Source: Brachybacterium sp. (GTDB taxonomy: Bacteria > Actinomycetota > Actinomycetes > Actinomycetales > Dermabacteraceae). Taken from it: DNA of 7,118 nt. Where the stretch lies: positions 1 through 7,118 of the forward strand of contig DAHVRS010000075.1 of NCBI GenBank assembly GCA_027322375.1. Direction: 5' to 3'. Both the position numbers and the translations under genes were made by a program. The notes beneath the pieces are model-generated. The model ran no database searches. It saw nothing but the letters and a program-made list of their open reading frames with translations, and was not told the DNA's origin. Positions 1-5,607 of this stretch are shown in pieces. Numbering within the stretch: the first letter of the stretch is position 1; every line of letters starts with the position of its first letter.

Positions 1-705
1 GGCCGACGCTTCGTCGACGAGCTCGCCGCCCGCGACGTGGTCACCCGGGCGATGGCGGCGACCATGGCCGCGCAGGACGGCGCCCCGGTGCTGCTGGATG
101 CGACCGCACTCGGTGCGGATTTCCTGCGCCGACGCTTCCCGACGATCGACGTGGCCGTCCGTGCGGAGGGCCTGGACTGGGCGAGCGACCCGATCCCTGT
201 CACCCCCGCAGCGCATTACTGGATGGGCGGGATCCGCACCGACCTCGACGGATGCACCTCCCTGCCCGGGCTGTTCGCGGCGGGGGAGTGCGCCTGCACC
301 GGCGTGCACGGCGCGAACCGACTCGCCTCGAACTCCCTGCTCGAGGGCGCAGTCTTCGGAGCCCGCGCCGCCGACGCCGCCCTCGCCCCCGCCCTCCCCA
401 CCACGGTTTTGCCCGCCGCGCTTCCAAGAACGGAAGCAGGGCGGGCAAACCCGGGGGAGAGAGGGACGGATCCGATCGGGACGGACCCGGCAGGTGCTGC
501 CTGGACCCGCGCTGAGCTGCAGGAGGAGATGTGGTCCCATGCGGGGCCGCTCCGCTCCGGTGAGGGCCGCTCCCTCCTCGAGGACTGGGCCGCCCCGGCC
601 CCCACCACCGTGCGGGCGCTCGAGGACCGCAACCTGCTCCTGCTCGGTCGGCTGCTGCTGGCCGAGATCCGCCGACCCACCCGCCTGGAGGCCCCCGCAT
701 GCTGA
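1..705 (+). CDS. nadB: L-aspartate oxidase, C-terminal part (5' truncated by window edge)
   Basis: This FAD enzyme oxidises L-aspartate to iminoaspartate, the first step of de novo NAD synthesis, in the cytoplasm. The frame is open from base 1; 234 residues are present and the N-terminal FAD-binding half is missing. Visible motifs, numbered from the first codon here, are the capping-domain stretch GRRFVDELAARDVVTRA (1-17), AHYWMGGI (71-78) whose His72 matches catalytic His351 of E. coli NadB, and the FAD/substrate signature GLFAAGECACTGVHGANR followed by LASNSLLEG (90-115) whose Arg107 matches Arg386. A helical C-terminal domain follows (about 168-234, with LQEEMW and RNLLLLGRLLLAEI). The linker between them (about 130-167) is poorly conserved and carries a long hairpin at 405-451. 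The stop overlaps nadC by 7 nt. The family call is firm. Succinate dehydrogenase and fumarate reductase flavoproteins are relatives, but the motif details and the nadC neighbour favour NadB. Confidence 0.95.
   Translation, partial: GRRFVDELAARDVVTRAMAATMAAQDGAPVLLDATALGADFLRRRFPTIDVAVRAEGLDWASDPIPVTPAAHYWMGGIRTDLDGCTSLPGLFAAGECACTGVHGANRLASNSLLEGAVFGARAADAALAPALPTTVLPAALPRTEAGRANPGERGTDPIGTDPAGAAWTRAELQEEMWSHAGPLRSGEGRSLLEDWAAPAPTTVRALEDRNLLLLGRLLLAEIRRPTRLEAPAC
405..451. repeat. Imperfect 47-nt inverted repeat (hairpin) inside nadB
   Basis: Arms 405-425 and 432-451 enclose a 6-nt loop (AAGAAC, 426-431). From the loop outwards, GCTTCC pairs with GGAAGC (6 bp), then comes a 2x2 mismatch (418-419 against 438-439), then GCCCGCC pairs with GGCGGGC (7 bp), then T410 bulges, then GGTTT pairs with AAACC (5 bp). 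That gives 18 pairs in all. It lies wholly in coding sequence (residues 135-151 of the visible part), in the non-conserved linker before the C-terminal helical domain. T residues precede and A residues follow the stem, the reverse of an intrinsic terminator. A palindromic repeat inserted in frame is one reading; chance or an mRNA structure is the other. Confidence 0.7.
463..492 (+). repeat. 15-nt tandem direct repeat in nadB linker (GTDPx twice)
   Basis: Two adjacent 15-nt units (463-477 and 478-492) share GGGACGGA followed by Y-CCG and match at 11 of 15 positions. They encode GTDPI and GTDPA. The repeat starts 11 nt after the hairpin at 405-451 and keeps the nadB frame. It is a small in-frame duplication in a flexible linker. 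Confidence 0.5.
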
Positions 706-1553
706 CCCGCGCCCTCATCGACCCGATCGTCCGCGCCGCCCTCGCCGAGGACGCGCCCTGGGGCGACCTCACCGGGCAGCTGCTGGTCCCTGCCACGGCG
801 ACCGCGACCGCACGCCTCGTCGCTCGCGAGGCAGGCACCCTCGCCGGGATCGACGTGTTCGCCGCCGCGTTCACCCTCACCGACCTGTCCGTGCAGGTCA
901 CGCCGCTGTTCGCCGACGGGGACCGCTTCGAGACGGGGGCCGTGCTCGCCGAGGTCACCGGCCCCGCCCGCGCCGTGCTCCAGGCCGAGCGAGTAGGGCT
1001 GAACCTGCTGCAGCGTCTGTGCGCGACCGCGACCCTCACCGCCGCCCTCGTCGCGGCCGTCGAGGGCACCGGCGCCCGCATCACCGACACCCGCAAGACC
1101 ACGCCCGGCCTGCGCGTCCTCGAGAAGCATGCGGTGCGCTGCGGCGGCGGGATCAACCACCGCTTCACTCTCTCCGACGGGGTCATGGCGAAGGACAACC
1201 ACCTTGCCGTCCTCGCCCAGTCCGGCATCGGCGTGGAGGAGGCGCTGCGCGAAGCCCGCACTCGGCTCAGCCACATGACCCGCCTCGAGGTCGAGGTGGA
1301 CCGCCTGGACCAGATCGCCCCGGTCCTCGCCGGCGGGGCCGACGTGATCATGCTCGACAACTTCTCGCTCGAGGACCTCCGCGCCGGGGTCGCGCAGATC
1401 GCGGGCCGCGCCGTGGTCGAGGCGTCCGGCACCATCACCCTGGACACCGTCCGCGAGGTGGCCCTGACCGGCGTGGACGTCATCTCCTCGGGCGCGCTCA
1501 CCCACTCCGCCGGCAGCCTCGACCTCGGGCTCGACATGGACGTGCGGGCATGA
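699..1553 (+). CDS. nadC: Nicotinate-nucleotide pyrophosphorylase (carboxylating), quinolinate phosphoribosyltransferase
   Basis: The enzyme converts quinolinate plus PRPP to nicotinate mononucleotide, pyrophosphate and CO2, the third step of de novo NAD synthesis. The 284-residue length is normal for the family. The order is an N-terminal sandwich domain (about 1-110, with EDAPWGDLTG at 17-26) and an alpha/beta barrel. Active-site motifs are TDTRKTTPGLR (129-139, with basic residues that contact quinolinate and PRPP), KHAVRCGGGINHR (143-155), AKDNH (164-168), LEVEVD (196-201), MLDN (218-221), EASG (241-244) and ISSGALTHS (262-270). Every expected catalytic block is present, so the enzyme should be active. 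The ATG at 699 has a clear Shine-Dalgarno GGAGG at 687-691, seven bases upstream, inside the end of nadB. The start overlaps nadB by 7 nt, and the stop shares ATGA with the next gene, so the three genes form one coupled operon. Confidence 0.97.
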   Translation: MLTRALIDPIVRAALAEDAPWGDLTGQLLVPATATATARLVAREAGTLAGIDVFAAAFTLTDLSVQVTPLFADGDRFETGAVLAEVTGPARAVLQAERVGLNLLQRLCATATLTAALVAAVEGTGARITDTRKTTPGLRVLEKHAVRCGGGINHRFTLSDGVMAKDNHLAVLAQSGIGVEEALREARTRLSHMTRLEVEVDRLDQIAPVLAGGADVIMLDNFSLEDLRAGVAQIAGRAVVEASGTITLDTVREVALTGVDVISSGALTHSAGSLDLGLDMDVRA

Positions 1554-2803
1554 CCAGCACAGACACGAGCACCGGCACCGCCACATCGGCAGCCGCATCG
1601 GCCGACGCGACTGCTGAAGCGGGTGCGAGCGTCGGCATGGTGTATCTCGACGCGGCCGCTGCGGGGCCCGTGCGCCGCGAAGCGCTCGAGGCGGCCTGGC
1701 CGTATCTCACCGGCGTGTTCGCGAACCCCTCCTCCCACCACATGGCCGGCGAGGCCTCCGCGGCGGGACTCGAGGACGCCCGGGCCCGGGCCGCACGCGT
1801 GCTCGGCGTGCGCCGGCACGAGATCGTGTTCACCGCGGGCGGGACGGAGGCGGCGAACCTCGCGATCAAGGGCCTCGCCCTCGCCTCCCCGCGCGGGAAG
1901 CACCTGGTCACCTCCCCGCTCGAGCACGAGGCGGTCCGCGAATCGGTTGACTTCCTTCGCCGTCTCCACGGCTTCGAGGTGACCGAGGTGGCGGTGGGTC
2001 CTGACGGTGAGATCACCCCGCAGGCCCTGCGCGAGGCGCTGCGCCTGGACACCACGCTCGTCACCCTCGCGCTCGCGAACAGCGAGACCGGCGCGGTCAC
2101 CGACGTGCGGACCCTCGCCGAGATCGCGCACGAGGTCGGGGCGCTCTTCCACACCGACGCAGTGCAGGCCGCGGGCTGGCTGGACCTGCGCGGACTGGGC
2201 GTGGACGCGCTCACCCTCGCCGGGCACAAGGTCGGCGCGCCGAAGGGCAGCGGGCTCGCGATGCTCCGCGGCCGCCTGCCCGTCGAACCCCTCGTGCACG
2301 GCGGCGGGCAGGAGAACGGCCGACGCTCCGGCACCGAGAACGTCGCCTTCGCCGTCGCGCTCGCCGTCGCCCTCGAGCTCGCCGAGGCCGAACGGGAAGA
2401 GCGTGCCGCACGTACCGCCCCGCTGCGGGACCTGCTGCTCGAGCGCGCGCTCGATGCGGGCGCCGTGCTCGTCGGCCCTCGCACACCCCGCCACCCTGGC
2501 CACCTCGCCTTCTGCGTGCCCGGCCGCAGCGGGGAGTCGGTGCTGCTGGACCTCGAGCGGCGCGGGGTGACCGCCTCGAGCGGCTCCGCCTGCGCCGCGG
2601 GCAGCGATGAGCCGAGCCCGGTCCTGCTCGCCCTCGGTATCCCCGCGCAGCTCGCGCAGTCCTCGGTGCGCCTCACGCTCGGCGGCGACACCACCGCCGA
2701 GCAGGCCGCGCACGCCGCCGAGGCGCTCACCGCGGTGCTCGCTCCCGCTGCCCCGTCGGCAGCATCGATCGCCCCACCGGCTGTCCCGTCGGCCGTCTCG
2801 TAG
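1550..2803 (+). CDS. Cysteine desulfurase, NifS/IscS type, NAD-operon associated (NadS-like)
   Basis: This PLP enzyme (aminotransferase class V) removes sulfur from cysteine as a Cys-bound persulfide. Next to nad genes its probable job is to supply sulfur for the 4Fe-4S cluster of quinolinate synthase NadA; that role is inferred from context. In the 417-residue reading, the core starts at MVYLDAAAAGPV (30-41). NPSSHH (59-64), TAGGTEAANLA (95-105), the PLP-stacking His126, NSETGAV (177-183), HTDAVQ (201-206), the Schiff-base lysine Lys227 in AGHKVGAPKG, RSGTEN (259-264) and catalytic Cys348 in SSGSACAAG all follow. The loop after the Cys is the longer IscS-like (group I) form. Start choice is uncertain. 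The ATG at 1550 makes a 4-nt ATGA overlap with nadC but adds 29 Ala/Thr/Ser-rich residues; the ATG at 1637 gives the usual family start. The C-terminus (about 398-417) is an Ala/Pro/Ser tail built from a short DNA repeat. Confidence 0.93.
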   Translation: MTSTDTSTGTATSAAASADATAEAGASVGMVYLDAAAAGPVRREALEAAWPYLTGVFANPSSHHMAGEASAAGLEDARARAARVLGVRRHEIVFTAGGTEAANLAIKGLALASPRGKHLVTSPLEHEAVRESVDFLRRLHGFEVTEVAVGPDGEITPQALREALRLDTTLVTLALANSETGAVTDVRTLAEIAHEVGALFHTDAVQAAGWLDLRGLGVDALTLAGHKVGAPKGSGLAMLRGRLPVEPLVHGGGQENGRRSGTENVAFAVALAVALELAEAEREERAARTAPLRDLLLERALDAGAVLVGPRTPRHPGHLAFCVPGRSGESVLLDLERRGVTASSGSACAAGSDEPSPVLLALGIPAQLAQSSVRLTLGGDTTAEQAAHAAEALTAVLAPAAPSAASIAPPAVPSAVS

Positions 2804-2817
2804 GCCGCCCCGTCGGC
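2747..2817 (+). repeat. Three copies of a 14-nt motif spanning the stop of the cysteine desulfurase gene
   Basis: The consensus GCYGYCCCGTCGGC occurs at 2747-2760, 2780-2793 and 2804-2817. The spacings are 33 and 24 nt, both multiples of three, so each copy reads A-[A/V]-P-S-A in the same frame. The third copy lies just after the TAG stop at 2801-2803, which suggests the repeat tract once coded further or grew across the stop. The first copy is also part of a perfect hairpin (GCTGCC and GGCAGC arms, 2747-2763). Confidence 0.6.
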
Positions 2818-2818
2818 C
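2803..2818 (+). terminator. Possible weak hairpin at the end of the nad operon
   Basis: GGCCG (2803-2807) and CGGCC (2814-2818) form a 5-bp GC-only stem with a 6-nt loop that begins at the last base of the stop codon. There is no T-tract, so this is not a classical intrinsic terminator. Such tail-less hairpins are proposed in actinobacteria, but the match may be chance in GC-rich DNA that also contains the 14-nt repeat. Confidence 0.25.
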
Positions 2819-2824
2819 GATCCA

Positions 2825-2853
2825 TTGTCGCCAGCGCCTGCCGGGCTTACCGT
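2825..2853 (+). promoter_or_regulatory. Predicted promoter for the AIF-like oxidoreductase gene
   Basis: TTGTCG (2825-2830) resembles a -35 box. It is followed by exactly 17 nt and TACCGT (2848-2853), which fits the actinobacterial TANNNT -10 pattern. Transcription would start near 2860, leaving a leader of about 30 nt before the GTG at 2890. It is the best-spaced promoter-like pair I found between genes in the window. Confidence 0.5.
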
Positions 2854-2877
2854 GGACGGAGAATCATCCCTGCGGTG

Positions 2878-2883
2878 AAGGAG
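2878..2883 (+). promoter_or_regulatory. Shine-Dalgarno site that sets the oxidoreductase start at 2890
   Basis: AAGGAG lies six bases before the GTG at 2890. The in-frame GTG at 2875 lies upstream of this site and has only a distant GGAGA (2858-2862, 12 nt away), so 2890 is the better start. Confidence 0.65.
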
Positions 2884-2889
2884 CTGGCG

Positions 2890-4098
2890 GTGTCCGAGAT
2901 CAAGGACCGTTACGACCACGTCATCATCGGAGGAGGGATCGCCGCGGACGCCGCCGCTCGCGCGATCCACCAGCGCGCCCCGGAAGCGAGCATCGCGATC
3001 ATCTCTGCGGACCCGCACCAGCCCGTCTACCGCCCCGCGCTGTCCAAGGACCTCTGGAGCGGCGATGACCCCGACCCGGACAGCCAGGCTCTCCACACTG
3101 CCGAGGAGACCGGCGCCGAACTGTTCACCGGCACCATGGTCACCGACCTGCTGCCCGCCTCCCACACCGTGGTCACCGCGCGCGGCCAGCGCGTCCACTA
3201 CGGCACCGCCCTGCTCGCCACCGGCGCCTCGCCGCGGCACCTGCCGGGCGTGAAGGACCCTCGCGTCGCCTACCTCCGCACCGTGGGCGACTACCGCCAC
3301 CTGCGCGATCTCGCGACCGACGGGGCGCGCGTGGTCGTCGTGGGCGGCGGCTACATCGGCACCGAGGTCGCCGCAGCGCTCACCCGCACCGGCGCGCAGG
3401 TCACCCTTGCCCACTCCGGGCAGCGGCTCCTCGCGTGTCTGTTCCCCGAATCGCTCACCGCGCACGTCGAGCAGGTGTTCACCGCCCGCGGCATCACGCT
3501 GCGGCCCGGCTTCCGCCTGGCCAGCATCGACACCGGCCACGAGCTCGTTCTGCACGGCGAGGACGGCAGCACTCTCACGGCCGACGCCGTGGTGCTGGGC
3601 CTCAGCGCGAGCCTGAACACCGCGCTCGCCGCCCCCGCCCACCTCACCCGCGAGGGCGACGCCGTCGTGGTCGACTCCCAGCTGCGCACCAGCGCGGCCG
3701 ACGTCTATGCCGCCGGCGACATCATCTGGTTCGAGGACCCGCTGCTGGGCCGGCGCCGCGTCGAGCACGTCGACCACGCCCAGACCTCCGGCGACCTCGC
3801 CGGACGGAACATGGCCGGGGCTGGGGAGGACTACACAGCCACGCCTCTGTTCTTCTCCGACTTGTTCGATGACGGCTACGAGGCGGTGGGCGAGCTGGAC
3901 ACGCGCCACGAGACGCACGAGGTGTGGAACCAGGACCGCACCGCCGCCGTCATCCACTACCTGAAGGACGGTGCGGTGCGCGGCGTGCTGCTGTGGAACA
4001 CCTGGGACTCCGTCCCCGCCGCCCGCCAGCTCATCGCCGACTCCGCCGGCGGTGCGCTCAGCACCGAGGAGATCACGGCGCGGATCCAGCCCGGCTGA
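2890..4098 (+). CDS. AIF-like FAD-dependent NAD(P)H oxidoreductase
   Basis: The 402-residue protein is a two-dinucleotide-domain flavoenzyme with no signal peptide or membrane segment. The FAD Rossmann motif is IIGGGIAADAAARA (12-25). YRPALSKDLW (47-56) is the conserved flavin-contact lysine segment, followed by LLATGASPR (108-116). The NAD(P)H fold is VVVVGGGYIGTEVAAAL (148-164), and the second FAD motif is VYAAGDI (272-278). The C-terminal third matches, from memory, human apoptosis-inducing factor: LGRRRVEHVDHA (286-297), LAGRNMAGA (303-311), FFSDLFDDGYEAVGELD (321-337) and GVLLWNTWDSVPAARQLI (365-382). The PEST-like C-loop of animal AIF (about residues 509-559) is missing. Rubredoxin or ferredoxin reductases (BenD/HcaD type) are the nearest alternatives, but the C-terminus favours AIF. 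The electron acceptor is unknown and no ferredoxin or oxygenase gene is adjacent. A start at GTG 2875 would add five residues. Confidence 0.88.
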   Translation: MSEIKDRYDHVIIGGGIAADAAARAIHQRAPEASIAIISADPHQPVYRPALSKDLWSGDDPDPDSQALHTAEETGAELFTGTMVTDLLPASHTVVTARGQRVHYGTALLATGASPRHLPGVKDPRVAYLRTVGDYRHLRDLATDGARVVVVGGGYIGTEVAAALTRTGAQVTLAHSGQRLLACLFPESLTAHVEQVFTARGITLRPGFRLASIDTGHELVLHGEDGSTLTADAVVLGLSASLNTALAAPAHLTREGDAVVVDSQLRTSAADVYAAGDIIWFEDPLLGRRRVEHVDHAQTSGDLAGRNMAGAGEDYTATPLFFSDLFDDGYEAVGELDTRHETHEVWNQDRTAAVIHYLKDGAVRGVLLWNTWDSVPAARQLIADSAGGALSTEEITARIQPG

Positions 4099-4118
4099 TG
4101 CCGTGATGAGGTGAACCG

Positions 4119-4136
4119 ATGCGCGTGACCTGCTGA
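4119..4136 (+). CDS. Possible five-codon leader ORF (MRVTC) before the membrane-protein gene
   Basis: GAGGTG (4108-4113) is a near-ideal Shine-Dalgarno sequence five bases before the ATG at 4119. The reading is MRVTC then TGA. It is in the same frame as the membrane protein that starts at 4158, and its last codons form the left arm of the inverted repeat at 4129-4173. It could be a regulatory leader peptide with a Cys codon before the stop. It could instead be the relic of a longer N-terminus cut by a stop, or coincidence. Nothing in the sequence shows that it is translated. Confidence 0.3.
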   Translation: MRVTC

Positions 4137-4173
4137 TCTTCGCTGTGCCATCGCGCGGTGATCGATCAGCAGG
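4129..4173 (+). promoter_or_regulatory. Perfect 10-bp inverted repeat flanking the start codon of the membrane-protein gene
   Basis: CCTGCTGATC (4129-4138) and GATCAGCAGG (4164-4173) are exact reverse complements separated by 25 nt. The GTG start at 4158 lies in the loop and the TGA of the mini-ORF lies in the left arm. It could be a hairpin that controls initiation, a protein-binding operator, or a weak terminator for the upstream gene, although there is no T-tract. If translation begins at the second GTG (4176), the whole repeat is untranslated leader. Confidence 0.5.
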
Positions 4174-4979
4174 CCGTGCGGCAATGGCACCGGGACCGAC
4201 GTCGGCCGCTGCAGATCCTCGGCGTTCTGCTCGGCGTCGTCGTGCTGCTGGGCTGCGCCGAACGGCTCCACGAGAGCATCGGCACCTGGGGCGTGTTCGT
4301 GTTCTGGGCCGTCGCTGGGCTCAACGCGGCGGCCTGGCCGCTCGCGTTCCTCGTCATCGAGATCGGCAGAGCGCCGCGCGGCGGGCGAGCCGTCCTCGCG
4401 ACCGCGCTCGGGATCACACTGTCCAGCCTCGGGCTGCTGCTGGTCGGGTGGGGCCTGGTCATGGTGCTCGCCCCGGAATACACCGTGGGCTGGTACCTGC
4501 CCGCGCGCGGCGGCAATGGGACCGAGATCCGTGATGCGACCGGTGCGCGGAGCGCGGGACGCCTCATGACCCTGGTGGGAGCCGTGGGCTCTTTGCTGGC
4601 TGTGGCGCTCGCTGTCGCCGTGGGGGACCGAGAACCGGAGGCGCACGACGCGACGACGCGCAGGCAGCAGATGCGCAGGATGCGGAACCGCGAGACGCGG
4701 GGCGAGGGACGCCTCCCCTCGCTCGCCGCCACGCTCGGGGCCAACGCCGGGATCACGATGCTGGCGTGCGGAGGCCTCTTCTGGCTCGTCGCGCTCGGCA
4801 TCGGGATCATCTCGATGATCCAGTACCGCGGGGTGCGGGAGCGGCTCGCAGAGTGCCTTCCCGGGATCCGGTCGTGCTCCACGGAGGTCTGGGTGGCGAA
4901 CGAGCTGCCCTGGGTCCTCGCGCTCGGGAGCGCGCTGGCACTGCTAATGCTCGGCGTGGTCCTGCGGCGGACACCATGA
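4158..4979 (+). CDS. Six-helix integral membrane protein of unknown function
   Basis: I do not recognise this 273-residue protein. Hydrophobic segments lie at about 18-34, 44-69, 77-105, 136-156, 194-222 and 249-270. Positive residues fall at the N-terminus (RDRRR), at 71-77 (RAPRGGR), at 158-185 (an Arg-rich loop) and at the C-terminus (RRTP). All fit a topology with both ends in the cytoplasm and three outside loops. The last outside loop carries Cys233 and Cys240 (CLPGIRSC), which could form a disulfide. No transporter or enzyme signature is visible. GTG 4158 is the first in-frame start after a stop at 4134 and has no Shine-Dalgarno site; GTG 4176 is an alternative. The stop overlaps the next ATG (ATGA), so the two genes are probably coupled and may work together. 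Codon use looks somewhat less biased than in the nad genes. Confidence 0.8.
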   Translation: MIDQQAVRQWHRDRRRPLQILGVLLGVVVLLGCAERLHESIGTWGVFVFWAVAGLNAAAWPLAFLVIEIGRAPRGGRAVLATALGITLSSLGLLLVGWGLVMVLAPEYTVGWYLPARGGNGTEIRDATGARSAGRLMTLVGAVGSLLAVALAVAVGDREPEAHDATTRRQQMRRMRNRETRGEGRLPSLAATLGANAGITMLACGGLFWLVALGIGIISMIQYRGVRERLAECLPGIRSCSTEVWVANELPWVLALGSALALLMLGVVLRRTP

Positions 4980-5542
4980 GCGCCGCGGAGCATCCGCACC
5001 TGGAGGAGGCCACGATCGAGGTCCCTTCCGGGCGCTCGCCGGAGATCCCCGTCTCCGTCCAGATCACGATGGCGGGGGAGGCTCCGGAGATGCCGGCCGC
5101 AGAAGCGCTGGACCTCCTCGTCGCCGCCTGCGCCTACGTCCCCTCGCCCTGGCGCTCCACGACCGCGGAGTCGACCTGGGTGCGGGTCACCTATTCCTCC
5201 GAGGAGAACAGCTCCCGCTTCGTGCACCTGGACTGTGGAGCCGGCCAGCGCCAGGCGGTCGGTGACCTGCTCACCTGGATGGAACAGCACCCGGCAGGCC
5301 CCGCGGTGGCGGACATCAGCCTGAAGACCCGTGACGACGGTGCGCTCGAGACGCAGCTCTACCTCGCAGACACCACGGCTCCCACCGTCCAGGCCGGGCT
5401 GGAGCACCTGTGCGCCCTTCCGGAGACCGAGGGCGTCCAGCGCACGAGCACGCTGATGGACAGCACCGCGACCCGCGAGATCCGCGACGTCGACTGCACC
5501 GACCCGGACGCGGCCCTCGAGGCCTGGCACGCTCAGGACTAG
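4976..5542 (+). CDS. Hypothetical soluble protein coupled to the membrane protein
   Basis: I do not recognise this 188-residue protein. It starts at the ATG that overlaps the stop of the membrane-protein gene by 4 nt, so translation is probably coupled. It is acidic and predicted cytoplasmic, with no signal peptide or membrane segment. Features by eye are a helix-prone stretch AAEALDLLVAACAYV (41-55), TWVRVTYSS then FVHLDCGAG, which look like beta strands (about 67-89), a helix VGDLLTWMEQH (94-104), another strand region (DISLKTRDDGALETQLYLAD) and a helix AALEAWHAQD at the C-terminus. A compact alpha/beta domain is likely. No catalytic motif stands out. The open frame extends upstream into the membrane gene, but translation from there would be a shadow of that gene. 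The gene is real on the strength of its ATGA overlap and sensible composition; function is unknown. Confidence 0.75.
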   Translation: MSAAEHPHLEEATIEVPSGRSPEIPVSVQITMAGEAPEMPAAEALDLLVAACAYVPSPWRSTTAESTWVRVTYSSEENSSRFVHLDCGAGQRQAVGDLLTWMEQHPAGPAVADISLKTRDDGALETQLYLADTTAPTVQAGLEHLCALPETEGVQRTSTLMDSTATREIRDVDCTDPDAALEAWHAQD

Positions 5543-5571
5543 GAGCGTCCTCACGGATAGGCGGGGCACCC

Positions 5572-5601
5572 TCGGACCAGGCGGGCCGCGCCTGGCAGAC
5601 T
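5572..5601 (+). promoter_or_regulatory. Predicted leaderless promoter with a palindrome in its spacer
   Basis: CAGACT (5596-5601) sits six bases before the GTG at 5608, the usual place for a -10 box on a leaderless actinobacterial mRNA, and there is no Shine-Dalgarno site. A weak -35 candidate TCGGAC lies at 5572-5577, 18 nt upstream. Between them CCAGGCG (5577-5583) and CGCCTGG (5589-5595) form a perfect 7-bp inverted repeat with a 5-nt centre. The palindrome could be an operator or a T-less terminator for the preceding operon. Confidence 0.4.
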
Positions 5602-5607
5602 GAGCCC

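Noticed and set aside
405..451. Intrinsic terminator inside nadB
   Set aside because: T residues lie before and A residues after the stem, the opposite of the needed order on the + strand; on the - strand the order is equally wrong.
98..1549. Upstream extension of the cysteine desulfurase frame through nadC and nadB
   Set aside because: The extra translation is Arg/Pro-rich out-of-frame nad sequence; the conserved protein begins only after 1637.
200..2713. Very long open frame on the - strand across nadB, nadC and the cysteine desulfurase
   Set aside because: Its translation is low-complexity Arg/Gly/Ala sequence without motifs, and the + strand holds three firm enzymes. Such antisense openness is normal at this GC content. 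The same reasoning applies to the long - strand frames over 1498-3957, 4166-5788 and 5551-6903.
4134..4136. Selenocysteine UGA joining the mini-ORF in frame to the membrane protein
   Set aside because: The TGA is in frame and lies in a hairpin arm, but the resulting N-terminus matches no known selenoprotein, the loop is not SECIS-like, and no selenium genes are visible.
4206..4256. Lipoprotein signal (LLGC) in the first hydrophobic segment of the membrane protein
   Set aside because: Leu at the -2 position is not a preferred lipobox residue, and five further membrane segments fit a polytopic protein with this segment as helix 1.
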